A stretch of DNA of 38,360 bases from Methanocella sp. (GCF_035506375.1 NZ_DATJPM010000055.1:1-38360); one strand, 5' to 3'; positions 7,165 to 14,795 are shown, counted from the first letter of the stretch. Program-made: numbers and translations. The notes: generated by a model not told the origin, from the letters alone.

Positions 7165-7229
7165 ATTACAATCGTTAACAACGTTCATTCGCTATAAATG
7201 ATGGCAACTATTTTGTTAACTATTGTTAA
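7165..7229 (+). promoter_or_regulatory. Promoter of the secreted protein gene with two operator copies
   Basis: TATAAATG (7193-7200) is followed by TTAACTATTGTTAA (7216-7229) with centres about 26 bp apart. A second copy ATTACAATCGTTAA (7165-7178) lies upstream and could serve both this gene and the divergent regulator. Confidence 0.7.
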
Positions 7230-7273
7230 TCCATATACTTGTAGTCCAGCGGGATTACTGAGGAGGGTAATAT

Positions 7274-7822
7274 ATGGAGAATGTAAGTAGAATCATAACC
7301 TGTATGGGAGTCGTTCTGGCCCTTATCGTCGCGGTCGTGCCGGCCGGCGCAAACCTGACGCCGGCATGGGTCGGCATCCCGGCGATCGTCCAGAGCGGCA
7401 CGACCGGCGCCTTCAACCAGAACACGGCCTGTGCCACGGACTTTGAGAACATCAACATCAAATTCCCGGCCTACTTCGACGGCCTGCACCTCGGGGCGAG
7501 CACGCTCGGGCTCGGCGTCGCCGATGCCGACTCGTCAGCCGGTGGAAGTTCCAATGCCCATGCCGCGGACGAAAATTACCCGTACGCGAACGCATATGCC
7601 AACAATCCGGCGGATGACTCCGGCGTCGATGCACAGGTAACCGCCAACGTGCTGCCTTTTGGCCCGGTCAACCTGGCGTTCCCGGACATCGATCAAACGG
7701 TGTTCCAGACCCAGCAGGTCACACACACGAACTTCGCCCAGACCAACGAGTTGGCCGCGTTCACTTACCCGTTCTGCGTCGCGGGCCCGGTCAAGCTGCC
7801 AGGCTTCGGCTTCGAGTTCTAA
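7274..7822 (+). CDS. Secreted protein of unknown function under the sulfur operator
   Basis: A 182-aa protein with signal peptide MENVSRIITCMGVVLALIVA and a likely cleavage after VVPAGA. The mature part is rich in Ala, Asn, Asp and Pro, with the low-complexity stretch SSNAHAADENYPYANAYANN and only two or three cysteines (NTACATDF, YPFCVAG). I do not recognise a family. Start 7274 has GAGGAGGG about 5 bases upstream. Its promoter carries the regulon palindrome on the expected transcription start, so it should respond with the sulfur genes. A surface or exported role is all that can be said. A stem and T-run follows at 7828-7873. Confidence 0.82.
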   Translation: MENVSRIITCMGVVLALIVAVVPAGANLTPAWVGIPAIVQSGTTGAFNQNTACATDFENINIKFPAYFDGLHLGASTLGLGVADADSSAGGSSNAHAADENYPYANAYANNPADDSGVDAQVTANVLPFGPVNLAFPDIDQTVFQTQQVTHTNFAQTNELAAFTYPFCVAGPVKLPGFGFEF

Positions 7823-7827
7823 AATCC

Positions 7828-7873
7828 TTACCGGCATGCCTAGCTCTTTGCTCCGCCGGTAACTACTTTTTTT
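7828..7873. terminator. Bidirectional hairpin between convergent genes
   Basis: TTACCGGC (7828-7835) pairs perfectly with GCCGGTAA (7855-7862), followed on the plus strand by seven T at 7867-7873. It lies between the secreted protein stop and the stop of the antiporter gene. Confidence 0.6.
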
Positions 7874-7910
7874 ATCGCTCAGTTTTTTATGCTAACGAAA
7901 ACATCCGAAG

Positions 7911-9164
7911 CTAAGCAGGTGGGATCTCCCCGTTGAGCCCGTCTTTTTTCAGCAGGCCGATCGCTGGGCCGCTGATGACGGAAGTGACGATGGCCATGAT
8001 GATCAGCGCCACGAAGATGCGATCGTCGATGATCCCCGCGTTCCTGGCGACCGTCGCCAGAATGACTTCCATGGCGCCGCGGGTATTCATGGCAAAGCCG
8101 ACGATGACGGACTGCTTCGGTGAGATGCCCCCTATCCGGGCCCCGAGGGTCGCGCCGACGATCTTGCCGATGCACGCGACCAGTAGTACTACGACAACGA
8201 TCAGCGGGTCGAAGGCCTTAAGGAAGTCGGTCTGGAGGCCGATGGATACGAAGTACAGGGGGGCCGCGAAGTTCATGATGAACTGGTAAAGAGAATCGAC
8301 GGCCTCGTTGCGCCGGTCGCCGCCATCGGAGAGGGCGATGCCCACGAGGAAAGCCCCGAACACCGCGTGCACGCCGATGAGCTCGGCTAAGGCCGATGCC
8401 AGCAGCACGTAGACCATGGTTATACCCAGGAACACGCCTCGCCAGGATATGTGCGACCGTATGAACCCTAATACGCCCTGACCGATCGCCCGGCCGATGG
8501 TGACCATGAACACCAGGAGCAGGAGTGCCAGCATCAGGGTCATGTAGGGGGGCAGGTTCAGCACGCTTCCGGACGCGTAGTTACTCAGTATCAGCGCAAA
8601 GAGCGACCAGCCGATAAGGTCGTTGATCGTCGCAGACCCCATGATGAGCATGGCCAGCTCCGACTTCATCAGGTCCAGGTCGATGAGGATTCGTGCGATG
8701 ACAGGCAGTGCGGATATAGACAGTGCCGTGCCCATGAAAAGAGCAAAATTACCGACGCCGGACCGGGTATTATCTCCCCAGAGGCCGGGGAACAGGACGA
8801 CAATGCCGTACCCGAGTATGAACGGTATCGCGATGCCCAGGAGGCTCGTCCATAAAATGCCAGACCGGCTTTTTTTTAGCATCTTGAGGTTCATCTCCAG
8901 CCCGGCGAAGAAGAGGAAGAACAGTAAACAGATTTGAACTAGCGCATCCCTGCCGGCGAAGACCGCCCCGGAGGACGGGAACAGCAGGCTTTCGGCGCCG
9001 GGGCTTATCAGCCCGAGGACGGTCGGGCCTAGGATGATGCCGCCTATGAGCTCCCCGATGATGGCGGGGCAGTGGAGGCGGCGGGCCAGTTGGCCGAAAA
9101 ACAAAGCTACGGAGAGCATGACTGCGATCTCCACGAAAAACATCACCATATCGTCGGGTAACAT
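7911..9164 (-). CDS. Cation:proton antiporter of the CPA2 (KefB/NapA-like) family
   Basis: A 417-aa membrane protein with about 12-13 hydrophobic segments. CPA2 landmarks include HCPAIIGELIGGIILGPTVLG near residue 35, LFFLFFAGLEMNLKML near 85, VFGAFLVGIALSDG near 280, and GFAMNTRGAMEVILATVARN near 355. It should exchange Na+ or K+ for H+. It has no C-terminal TrkA-N domain, so it is the short antiporter-only form. Start 9164 has GCGAGG about 11 bases upstream; M6 and M8 are alternatives. It stands alone, convergent with the secreted protein gene and divergent from the LarE operon, and carries no operator. The transported ion cannot be told from sequence. Confidence 0.92.
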   Translation of the reverse strand: MLPDDMVMFFVEIAVMLSVALFFGQLARRLHCPAIIGELIGGIILGPTVLGLISPGAESLLFPSSGAVFAGRDALVQICLLFFLFFAGLEMNLKMLKKSRSGILWTSLLGIAIPFILGYGIVVLFPGLWGDNTRSGVGNFALFMGTALSISALPVIARILIDLDLMKSELAMLIMGSATINDLIGWSLFALILSNYASGSVLNLPPYMTLMLALLLLVFMVTIGRAIGQGVLGFIRSHISWRGVFLGITMVYVLLASALAELIGVHAVFGAFLVGIALSDGGDRRNEAVDSLYQFIMNFAAPLYFVSIGLQTDFLKAFDPLIVVVVLLVACIGKIVGATLGARIGGISPKQSVIVGFAMNTRGAMEVILATVARNAGIIDDRIFVALIIMAIVTSVISGPAIGLLKKDGLNGEIPPA

Positions 9165-9336
9165 GCTTGTTTGTCCTCGCTTGTTGATTTATTGTATTGG
9201 CAAAAGATATTGGGCGCTGTAGCCCCATACGTTTGTTTGACGAGGAGGAGGTAAGGCGCATATAGCTTTTCTATACACTCTATATATACGCTCGTATGCC
9301 GCTTATTGTCAGCAGATGCCTGCCTGTATGACAGAA

Positions 9337-9371
9337 TATAAATACCAGGTCCTATTTTTAACTATTGTTAA
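9337..9371 (+). promoter_or_regulatory. Promoter and operator of the larE-thiI operon
   Basis: TATAAATA (9337-9344) and the palindrome TTAACTATTGTTAA (9358-9371) have centres exactly 24 bp apart, as at the tRNA-Cys promoter. The GTG start at 9407 follows a GAGG ribosome site at 9394-9397. Confidence 0.78.
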
Positions 9372-9406
9372 CTCGCCCGGATCGAGTATTAGCGAGGCAG
9401 ACGGAA

Positions 9407-10246
9407 GTGAGTCTTCCATTGGAGCATTCTAAGGATCATGGCATCGACCGCAAATATGACGACCTCCGGCGCATCCTATGTGATCTGGACGGTGTTATCG
9501 TTGCCTTTTCGGGCGGCGTGGACTCGACGTTCCTGCTGAAAGCCGCCTCCGATACGCTCGATAAGGGCAAAGTCGTGGCCGTTACGGCCAATTCGGCGAC
9601 GCTCAAGCCGGAGGAACTGGAGCGGGCCAGGAAGACGGCGAAAGATCTGGGAATTGTACACATCGTTCTGGATACGCATGAGATGGACGACCCGGAGTAT
9701 ACGAATAATACGCCCGACCGCTGCTACTATTGTAAAAAGATACGCTTCTGCGGCCTGGATGCGGTCAAAAAGGAGCTCGGCATCGAGCATATCGTCGACG
9801 GCGCCAACATGAGCGATGCCGGGGATTACCGCCCCGGCGAAAGGGCTGCCCGGGAGATCGGCATACGCAGTCCCCTGAGGGAGGCGAGCCTGTATAAAGA
9901 CGAGATACGGGCGCTTTCAAAGTCCCTGGGACTGCCGGACTGGGATATGCCGTCGCAGGCGTGCCTGGCATCACGCTTTCCTTATGGGACGGCCTTGACG
10001 CCGGAGCGCCTGAAGCAGGTCTATGAGGCTGAAAAGCTCATCGGCGATCTAGGATCCCGCCAGGCGCGGGTGCGCTATCATGGAGACATGGCGCGGATCG
10101 AGATCCCTGCTTCGGATATCGAGAGACTGGTCGCATACAGGGAAAGCATTGTCAGCCATTTGAAAAAGCTGGGATTTATTTATATCACTTTAGACCTCCA
10201 GGGCTTCAGGAGCGGAAGCCTGAACGAGGTCCTGGACAGGAGGTAA
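9407..10246 (+). CDS. larE: LarE-like ATP-dependent sulfur transferase (ATP pyrophosphatase)
   Basis: A 279-aa PP-loop ATPase with SGGVDSTFLLKAA (about 35-47), RCYYCKK and PSQACLASRFPYG, the LarE signature. LarE activates a substrate carboxylate by adenylylation and inserts sulfur, classically for the nickel-pincer cofactor. Cysteines C106, C109 and C186 match the three-cysteine type reported to hold a [4Fe-4S] cluster rather than the single sacrificial Cys. Start: the longest frame begins with a TTG inside the operator. GTG 9407 with GAGG nine bases upstream is preferred and no in-frame ATG exists. It is followed after 4 bp by thiI. No LarB, LarC or lactate racemase is in the window, so a role in general thiolation is possible. 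The family call is solid, the substrate unknown. Confidence 0.9.
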   Translation: MSLPLEHSKDHGIDRKYDDLRRILCDLDGVIVAFSGGVDSTFLLKAASDTLDKGKVVAVTANSATLKPEELERARKTAKDLGIVHIVLDTHEMDDPEYTNNTPDRCYYCKKIRFCGLDAVKKELGIEHIVDGANMSDAGDYRPGERAAREIGIRSPLREASLYKDEIRALSKSLGLPDWDMPSQACLASRFPYGTALTPERLKQVYEAEKLIGDLGSRQARVRYHGDMARIEIPASDIERLVAYRESIVSHLKKLGFIYITLDLQGFRSGSLNEVLDRR

Positions 10247-10250
10247 TGAG

Positions 10251-11420
10251 ATGGAATTTGACGTGGTCATCGTACGCTATGGCGAGATAGGCATTAAGAG
10301 CGAGCAGGTGCGCAGGAAGTTCGAGGCCCTGCTTATGGGGAACATCAGGGCGATGCTGGATTCGAAGGGCGTCGCCTACGAGGACGTTATCAAGGAGCGC
10401 GGGCGCATATTCGTAGTGACGAAAGACCCGAAGGCACCCAGGGTGGTCGGCAACGTGTTCGGCGTCGTGTCCACAAGCCCCGCCGTCAGGGCCGGCCCGA
10501 CCATAGAGGAAGCCGCAGCTGTGGCCGCTGCCTTTGGAAAAGAGCTGATCAAGGACGGCCAGTCGTTCGGCATCATGGGGAGGCGCTCGGGTAATCAGCC
10601 CTTCACGTCGCAGGACATCGGCCGCCAGTGCGGCGACGCCGTCTATAATGCCGTCGCCGAGAGGCACCCGAAGGTCGACCTCAAGAACCCGGACCATAGC
10701 ATCCACGTGGAGATCCGGGATACGCACTCTTACATATTCACCGACATCGTCAAGGGCGTCGGAGGCATGCCCCTGGGCTCCCAGGGAAAGATGGTGGCCA
10801 TGGAGTCGGGCGGCATAGACTCGCCCATAGCTGCCTGGCTCATGATGAAGCGGGGCTGCGAGATCGTGCCCGTGTTCTTCCATAATGCGCCGTACTTTGA
10901 CGACACCACGATGAACAGGGCATTGAGCACTTTAAAAGAGCTGAACAAGTGGTGCCCAGGCCACGAGATGAAGGTATACGTCATGCCCCACGGGAAGAAC
11001 CTCCGGACATTCCTGGAAAAGGGCAACCAGAAGTACACCTGCGTCTTCTGTAAGCACCTCATGTATAAGGTCTCCCGCGCCATCGCCGAGAAAGAAGGCG
11101 CCCACGGCATCGTCACGGGCTCTTCCATGGGCCAGGTGGCCTCGCAGACTTCGAACAACATGCTCGCAGAGATCTACGACGTGGACTTCCCGATCAATCA
11201 CCCGCTCATCGGCCTCGATAAGGAAGAGATCATCGAGATCTCGAAGCGCATCGGCATGTTCGGCATCTCCATCCAGAAGGCCATGGGCTGCAAGGCCGTG
11301 CCGAAACATCCCTCCATTCACGGGCACCTCGAAGAGGTCATAAAAATGGAAAAAGAGCAGTTCGACTTCGGGGAGCTCGTAAAGTATGAGGTCGACAACG
11401 CGAAGATCGTTGAAATCTGA
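10251..11420 (+). CDS. thiI: ThiI, tRNA 4-thiouridine synthase
   Basis: A 389-aa protein with an N-terminal ferredoxin-like and THUMP region (about 1-170) and a PP-loop domain with ESGGIDSPIAAW (SGGIDS 186-191). It adenylates U8 of tRNA and inserts sulfur. It lacks the rhodanese domain of the bacterial enzyme. Instead it has C264 and C267 (YTCVFCK) and C347 (MGCKAVP), matching the archaeal three-cysteine Fe-S type described in Methanococcus maripaludis. Start 10251 follows GGAGGT overlapping the end of larE. The adjacent cysteine or sulfide-handling genes and shared operator fit a tRNA thiolation role. Length is normal for archaeal ThiI. Confidence 0.96.
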   Translation: MEFDVVIVRYGEIGIKSEQVRRKFEALLMGNIRAMLDSKGVAYEDVIKERGRIFVVTKDPKAPRVVGNVFGVVSTSPAVRAGPTIEEAAAVAAAFGKELIKDGQSFGIMGRRSGNQPFTSQDIGRQCGDAVYNAVAERHPKVDLKNPDHSIHVEIRDTHSYIFTDIVKGVGGMPLGSQGKMVAMESGGIDSPIAAWLMMKRGCEIVPVFFHNAPYFDDTTMNRALSTLKELNKWCPGHEMKVYVMPHGKNLRTFLEKGNQKYTCVFCKHLMYKVSRAIAEKEGAHGIVTGSSMGQVASQTSNNMLAEIYDVDFPINHPLIGLDKEEIIEISKRIGMFGISIQKAMGCKAVPKHPSIHGHLEEVIKMEKEQFDFGELVKYEVDNAKIVEI

Positions 11421-11475
11421 ATATTTTATAATACATTTTTTAATAGACTTCCATGATTTATCATAAAATAATGGC

Positions 11476-11510
11476 GATATATGCAACTCTTTTACTTTCA
11501 CAATCGTTAT
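11476..11510 (+). promoter_or_regulatory. Promoter and operator variant before the DUF2769 gene
   Basis: GATATATG (11476-11483) and TTCACAATCGTTAT (11497-11510, 12 of 14 to consensus) have centres 24 bp apart. A second TATA-like stretch TTATATATTTTT near 11526-11537 would place the operator upstream instead, so the start needs mapping. Confidence 0.55.
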
Positions 11511-11563
11511 AAAATTATTTAAATGTTATATATTTTTAATTATAATGTCGATTGGGTGATTTA

Positions 11564-11866
11564 ATGGATAATTTCGATAAGCGCGTGAAGGAAATCAAGA
11601 GCCTTGATCCTCAGGACAAGACGAACAAAGTACGGTCGTACCTCGACAAATGCCAATGCCCGCCATGTCCTTCATATACGGATTGCGCGAAAAGCGATAA
11701 TGAGGGAATATTCTGCCTGATGGGTAATAGCTTCCGCTGCATCAATGAGATTAAAGGCTGCAACTGTCCAACATGTCCGGTGGAAAACGAGCTCTCGATG
11801 AAGGACAACATGTATTGCATGAAGGGTTCCGAGTTCGAGAACAGGTATTTCAACAACCTAAAGTGA
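11564..11866 (+). CDS. Ten-cysteine DUF2769-type protein
   Basis: A 100-aa protein with cysteines at 30, 32, 35, 41, 51, 59, 66, 68, 71 and 85. They form two similar blocks, CQCPPCPSYTDC...GIFCLMG and CNCPTCPVEN...MYCMKG, an internal repeat. This matches DUF2769, a family common in methanogens and without known function. The pattern suggests two metal or Fe-S sites. Start ATG 11564 has GGTGA (11555-11559) at good spacing; the longer TTG reading is rejected. The gene stands alone with an operator variant upstream, so it is a likely regulon member. A storage, ferredoxin-like or sulfur-trafficking role is guesswork. Confidence 0.85.
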   Translation: MDNFDKRVKEIKSLDPQDKTNKVRSYLDKCQCPPCPSYTDCAKSDNEGIFCLMGNSFRCINEIKGCNCPTCPVENELSMKDNMYCMKGSEFENRYFNNLK

Positions 11867-11940
11867 AAAGAGATCCCTAATATATTTACCAGGGCATTCT
11901 GGCAAAATTGGCCCAAAATACAAAAGAGAAAGAATAAAGG

Positions 11941-12933
11941 TTATATATCCCTGACAGGGGACACGTCGCAGCCCGTACAGGGCAGGCAGCCAGTGACGGC
12001 CTTCAGGACGTCGAGCCCGTGCTTTTCAAGGATGCGCCGCTCCTCGGAGGCCAGCTTGAGCAGCCGGCCGGCGCTGACTGTCTCCACGTACACTTCGCCC
12101 TTGCGGAGCGGGTGCGGGTTGACCTTGCGAAGGATGGGTATGACGCCCTTCGACGCTAGCATATCAATGCCTTTTATGACCGTCTCGTCGGTCTCGCCCA
12201 GCCCGATCAAAATATTGCTGAAAACGTGATTGCGTCCGTAAACGGGCACGGCGTGCTCAAGCGACTTGACGATATATTCCTGCGAGAGCCCCGGGCAGAC
12301 CTTCTTGAATATTTCCTGGTCCACCGACTCGATGTTGTATTTTATTTCTGCAGCGCCAGATTCTTTCAAGATCTCTGAGGAGCGTTCGGTCGGATATACG
12401 GATATACCGATATGTATGCCGCGGGGCCCGACTTCTTCATTGATAAGCTTTACGATGCCGGCGATCCGTTCTACTTCCTCGTCTGGCGTCTTCCATATGC
12501 CCGACGTAAGTGATATAGAGGATAGTTCGGGGTTGAGCAGGCCGCGCCGGACTATGTCCAGCACCTCGTCGGACGATTTTATTTTTCCCTGCAGCTTTGG
12601 CACCGGGCAAAACTTGCAGTCCTGGACGCAGCGCTCGCTCACTGTAATATATATTTGCTTAGGGCAGTGGGATATGGCCTCTTCCAGCCGGCCGCGGGCG
12701 AACTCTTTTTCGTCGTCGTAAATCGTCACATTATCGCCGTCCAGCGATGCGTGGAACCTCGACGCCTGGCGCACGCCCAGGCGCACCCGGTGGCCGTCCA
12801 GGCTGACGAAGATCGATTCCAGGCCGGCGCCGGGTCCGGCGGTCGCTCTACTTACGTAAGGGCGGAACGTCTGGTCGATGACCACGCCGCCGGTCTCGAT
12901 CAGCTCGGCCTTCTTTTGAACGCTTATTTCCAT
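11941..12933 (-). CDS. Radical SAM protein related to biotin synthase-like enzymes
   Basis: A 330-aa protein. The cluster motif is C102-x3-C106-x2-C109 (ERCVQDCKFCPVP). SAM-barrel segments include SISLTSGIW near 165, GIHIGISVYPTE near 200 and KYNIES near 225. The C-terminus ends GCLPCTGCDVSPVRDI, with C316, C319 and C322 as a likely second cluster. It resembles the biotin synthase-related archaeal group (COG2516 as I recall it); the product is unknown. Start 12933 has GGTGA about 7 bases upstream; 25 upstream codons are dropped. Its promoter carries a near-perfect regulon palindrome plus a second inverted repeat. Sulfur insertion is a reasonable guess from the context, not from motif evidence. 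Confidence 0.85.
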   Translation of the reverse strand: MEISVQKKAELIETGGVVIDQTFRPYVSRATAGPGAGLESIFVSLDGHRVRLGVRQASRFHASLDGDNVTIYDDEKEFARGRLEEAISHCPKQIYITVSERCVQDCKFCPVPKLQGKIKSSDEVLDIVRRGLLNPELSSISLTSGIWKTPDEEVERIAGIVKLINEEVGPRGIHIGISVYPTERSSEILKESGAAEIKYNIESVDQEIFKKVCPGLSQEYIVKSLEHAVPVYGRNHVFSNILIGLGETDETVIKGIDMLASKGVIPILRKVNPHPLRKGEVYVETVSAGRLLKLASEERRILEKHGLDVLKAVTGCLPCTGCDVSPVRDI

Positions 12934-12986
12934 TTCGGCATCACCGATCCATGTAATATATGATATTTGCGAGGTTAAATATCTAG

Positions 12987-13038
12987 TTAACGAAAAAATC
13001 GTTAACAAAATAACAATTGTTAATCCAAACTATAAAAA
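12987..13038 (-). promoter_or_regulatory. Promoter of the radical SAM gene with two inverted repeats
   Basis: Minus-strand TTTTTATA (13031-13038) is followed by ATAACAATTGTTAA (13010-13023, 13 of 14) and by TTAACGA-N5-TCGTTAA (12987-13005). The first site is 18 bp from the TATA centre, so this promoter departs from the usual 24 bp. Confidence 0.6.
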
Positions 13039-13051
13039 GCTAGCGTCCCCT

Positions 13052-13339
13052 TCACTCGAGCACGACGAGGTCCAGCTCGACGCTCATGCAATGGCGGCAG
13101 AACTCAATGAACTCCTTCGCGTTGTCGGACATCTCCTCGTTCAAGGACTGGGAGATGTAGAACGTGATCCGGGGGGCGATCTCGGGGGTCTTTTTCATCT
13201 CCGTGAGCATTTCTTTGAAAAGATGTATCAGCCCCCGGAAGTTGATGCGCTTCAGTATGCGGACGCTCCCGTTGCCCGAGGCATCGATCCAGGCCCTGTA
13301 ATGGTCGGATTCCCTGTAATAACGCTCGATCTGTTCCAT
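13052..13339 (-). CDS. Small hypothetical protein
   Basis: A 95-aa soluble protein, MEQIERYYRESDHYRAW at the start and MSVELDLVVLE at the end. It has strong G/C third positions like its neighbours, which argues that it is a real gene. AGGAG sits 5 bases before the ATG at 13339. It is mixed charged with predicted alpha and beta segments (RILKRINFRGLIHLFKEM, APRITFYISQ). I recognise no family. It is transcribed toward the radical SAM gene, but that gene's promoter lies between them, so co-transcription is not needed. Confidence 0.75.
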   Translation of the reverse strand: MEQIERYYRESDHYRAWIDASGNGSVRILKRINFRGLIHLFKEMLTEMKKTPEIAPRITFYISQSLNEEMSDNAKEFIEFCRHCMSVELDLVVLE

Positions 13340-13566
13340 GCGCTCCTGCCGTCGATACTATCTGACCGTTTCTCTTTGATACGTATATGTTTGAATATTC
13401 CGGCAAGTTTTACATAATTTATCCGAGTTTCAGGACATTACCCACAACGATGGCCGTTTTACTTAGCTTTATTAGCATAGGGGCCGTAGTGAGATTTGGC
13501 GGCGGGCGGCATTCGGCCCCGGTGCCATTCGTAGGTGGACCTGATCGCTATGTGAAAGGTGAGAAA

Positions 13567-13695
13567 ATGAAACGGAAAAGCACGAAGCAAACTCGTATAG
13601 ACCGGCTGAACATGCCGAAAATAGAAAATGAACTGTCTCACAGCGACGACGATGACCTCTACCGCTTCCTGCGGGGAGGCCTTGGAGCGAAATAG
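13567..13695 (+). CDS. Possible 42-aa small protein
   Basis: ATG 13567 has a good GGTGAG site 6 bases upstream and opens a 42-codon frame, basic at first (MKRKSTKQTRIDRLN) then acidic (SHSDDDDLYRFL). No homologue is known to me and the promoter is unclear. The ribosome site is the main support. Confidence 0.4.
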   Translation: MKRKSTKQTRIDRLNMPKIENELSHSDDDDLYRFLRGGLGAK

Positions 13696-13853
13696 AAGCC
13701 GGGAGACCCGGACGAAGGTCGATAAGCATGATAACATATTGTAGCCCATTAGCAAATTTTTAATCGGTTCGCGCATGAGGCCCATGCAATGGTCATTTTG
13801 TCTAAAATTCTAAGCCGGATTCGCCCAGAGCGGACGCATAACGTTCATAAAAA

Positions 13854-13897
13854 TTAACAATTGTGAATTTTCAGCCGAAAGATTTAACTATCGTTAA
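13854..13897 (+). promoter_or_regulatory. Two operator copies upstream of the winged-helix gene
   Basis: TTAACAATTGTGAA (13854-13867, 13 of 14) and TTAACTATCGTTAA (13884-13897, full match) have centres 30 bp apart, about three helical turns. A TATA-like TCATAAAAA lies at about 13845-13853, so the sites would flank a start near 13874. Confidence 0.65.
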
Positions 13898-13924
13898 GTC
13901 TATTTAGGTGATGGTGAAAATACT

Positions 13925-14201
13925 ATGAGGGATCGTTTTTGCCATTAATGGCAACCAAATAGAAGTACCGAAGATCGAACATTTGCCGCCATCGGCAAAG
14001 CTGGTCTACAAGGTCCTGGAATCCAGCGGCCTGCTGACCCAGAAAGACATCATCGAAAAAACATACCTCCCGCCAAGGACCGTTCGCTATGCGCTGAACA
14101 GGCTGCGGGAAGAGCATATCCTTCAGGAGCGCTTCTACTTCAAGGACGCCCGCCAGAGCCTCTACGGATTAAGTGGTCCTATGGGGGTGGTTGGAGGATA
14201 A
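13925..14201 (+). CDS. Small winged-helix protein with apparent 5' frame problem
   Basis: The conserved body reads HLPPSAKLVYKVLESSG, then KTYLPPRTVRYALNRLREE and YFKDARQSLYGL, a small archaeal winged-helix DNA-binding protein of about 80-90 aa. Upstream in the same frame, INGNQIEVPKIE is clearly coding, but no ATG, GTG or usable TTG precedes it and a TGA lies at 13926-13928. The ATG at 13925 (GGTGA 7 bases upstream) starts MRDRF and joins the body only if one T of the T5 run at 13936-13940 is skipped. Alternatives are initiation at ATT 13944 (GAGGGAT upstream) or the TTG at 13983. Two regulon palindromes precede it. It could be a co-regulated transcription factor. The coordinates assume the one-base skip. 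Confidence 0.65.
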
Positions 14202-14234
14202 GCCCATATTCTCTGGTTTTTATGTATAATAGAT

Positions 14235-14621
14235 GCTGTATTGAATTACTCCCTGTTTTAAGCTTTTTAAGAGCATGAGGGCACTATTTTTCACCACAAA
14301 GGCACGATGGCACGGAGGCCCACAAAGTTTTCTTTTAAATGTTTCGCTGATGCGAATTCGAGCAAGTTACAAAGTACACAGAACCGGTTCATTAGCGATC
14401 AGGGCACGAAGGATACAAAGACACAGTGGAATGAGCAAGAGCACTTTTTGCCATCGTGCCTTCGTATTCTTTGTATCTTAAAAGTTCAAAAAGCGGCTCT
14501 GTGCCCTTTGTCTCTTAATTATAAAAAAGGCTTTGTGAGCCTCCGTGCTCTTCGTGCCTTTGTGGTGAAAAATAGTGCCTCCGTACACTCCGTGCGCTTA
14601 AAATGAAATACTCGACACAGC
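14235..14621. repeat. Long inverted-repeat element, family A copy 1
   Basis: A 387-bp palindromic element. Ends pair as GCTGT...TTTTAAGC with GCTTAAAAT...ACAGC, and inside them TTTTTCACCACAAAGGCAC pairs with GTGCCTTTGTGGTGAAAAA. The centre carries a core, GTTTCGCTGATGCGAATTCG (14341-14360), found also in copies at 19937 and 29765. It contains no credible ORF. It fills most of the gap between the winged-helix gene and moaD; the rest, 14622-14795, shows nothing beyond AT-rich sequence. Confidence 0.8.
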
Positions 14622-14795
14622 AATAATAGATAAAAAGGTATTAACGCCGGGTGATCGCATGGCTATTACATGAGATTCCGTCTGCGAGTCTCCGGCGATA
14701 AATAACCTCCTATTTTAACCCAAAAACGCACCAGCCATTACCGGCTGCAGACCAGGTCAGGCCTGCTTCAGGATAATAAAAAAAATGTTAAAAGA

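Noticed and set aside
9365..9406. TTG 9365 as the larE start
   Set aside because: It lies inside the operator and at the expected transcription start. GTG 9407 has a ribosome site and gives a normal family length.
13459..13785. Minus-strand frame of 108 codons between the hypothetical gene and the winged-helix gene
   Set aside because: No ribosome site, poor codon pattern and overlap with the better-supported small plus-strand frame. The rest of 13340-13850 shows no gene.
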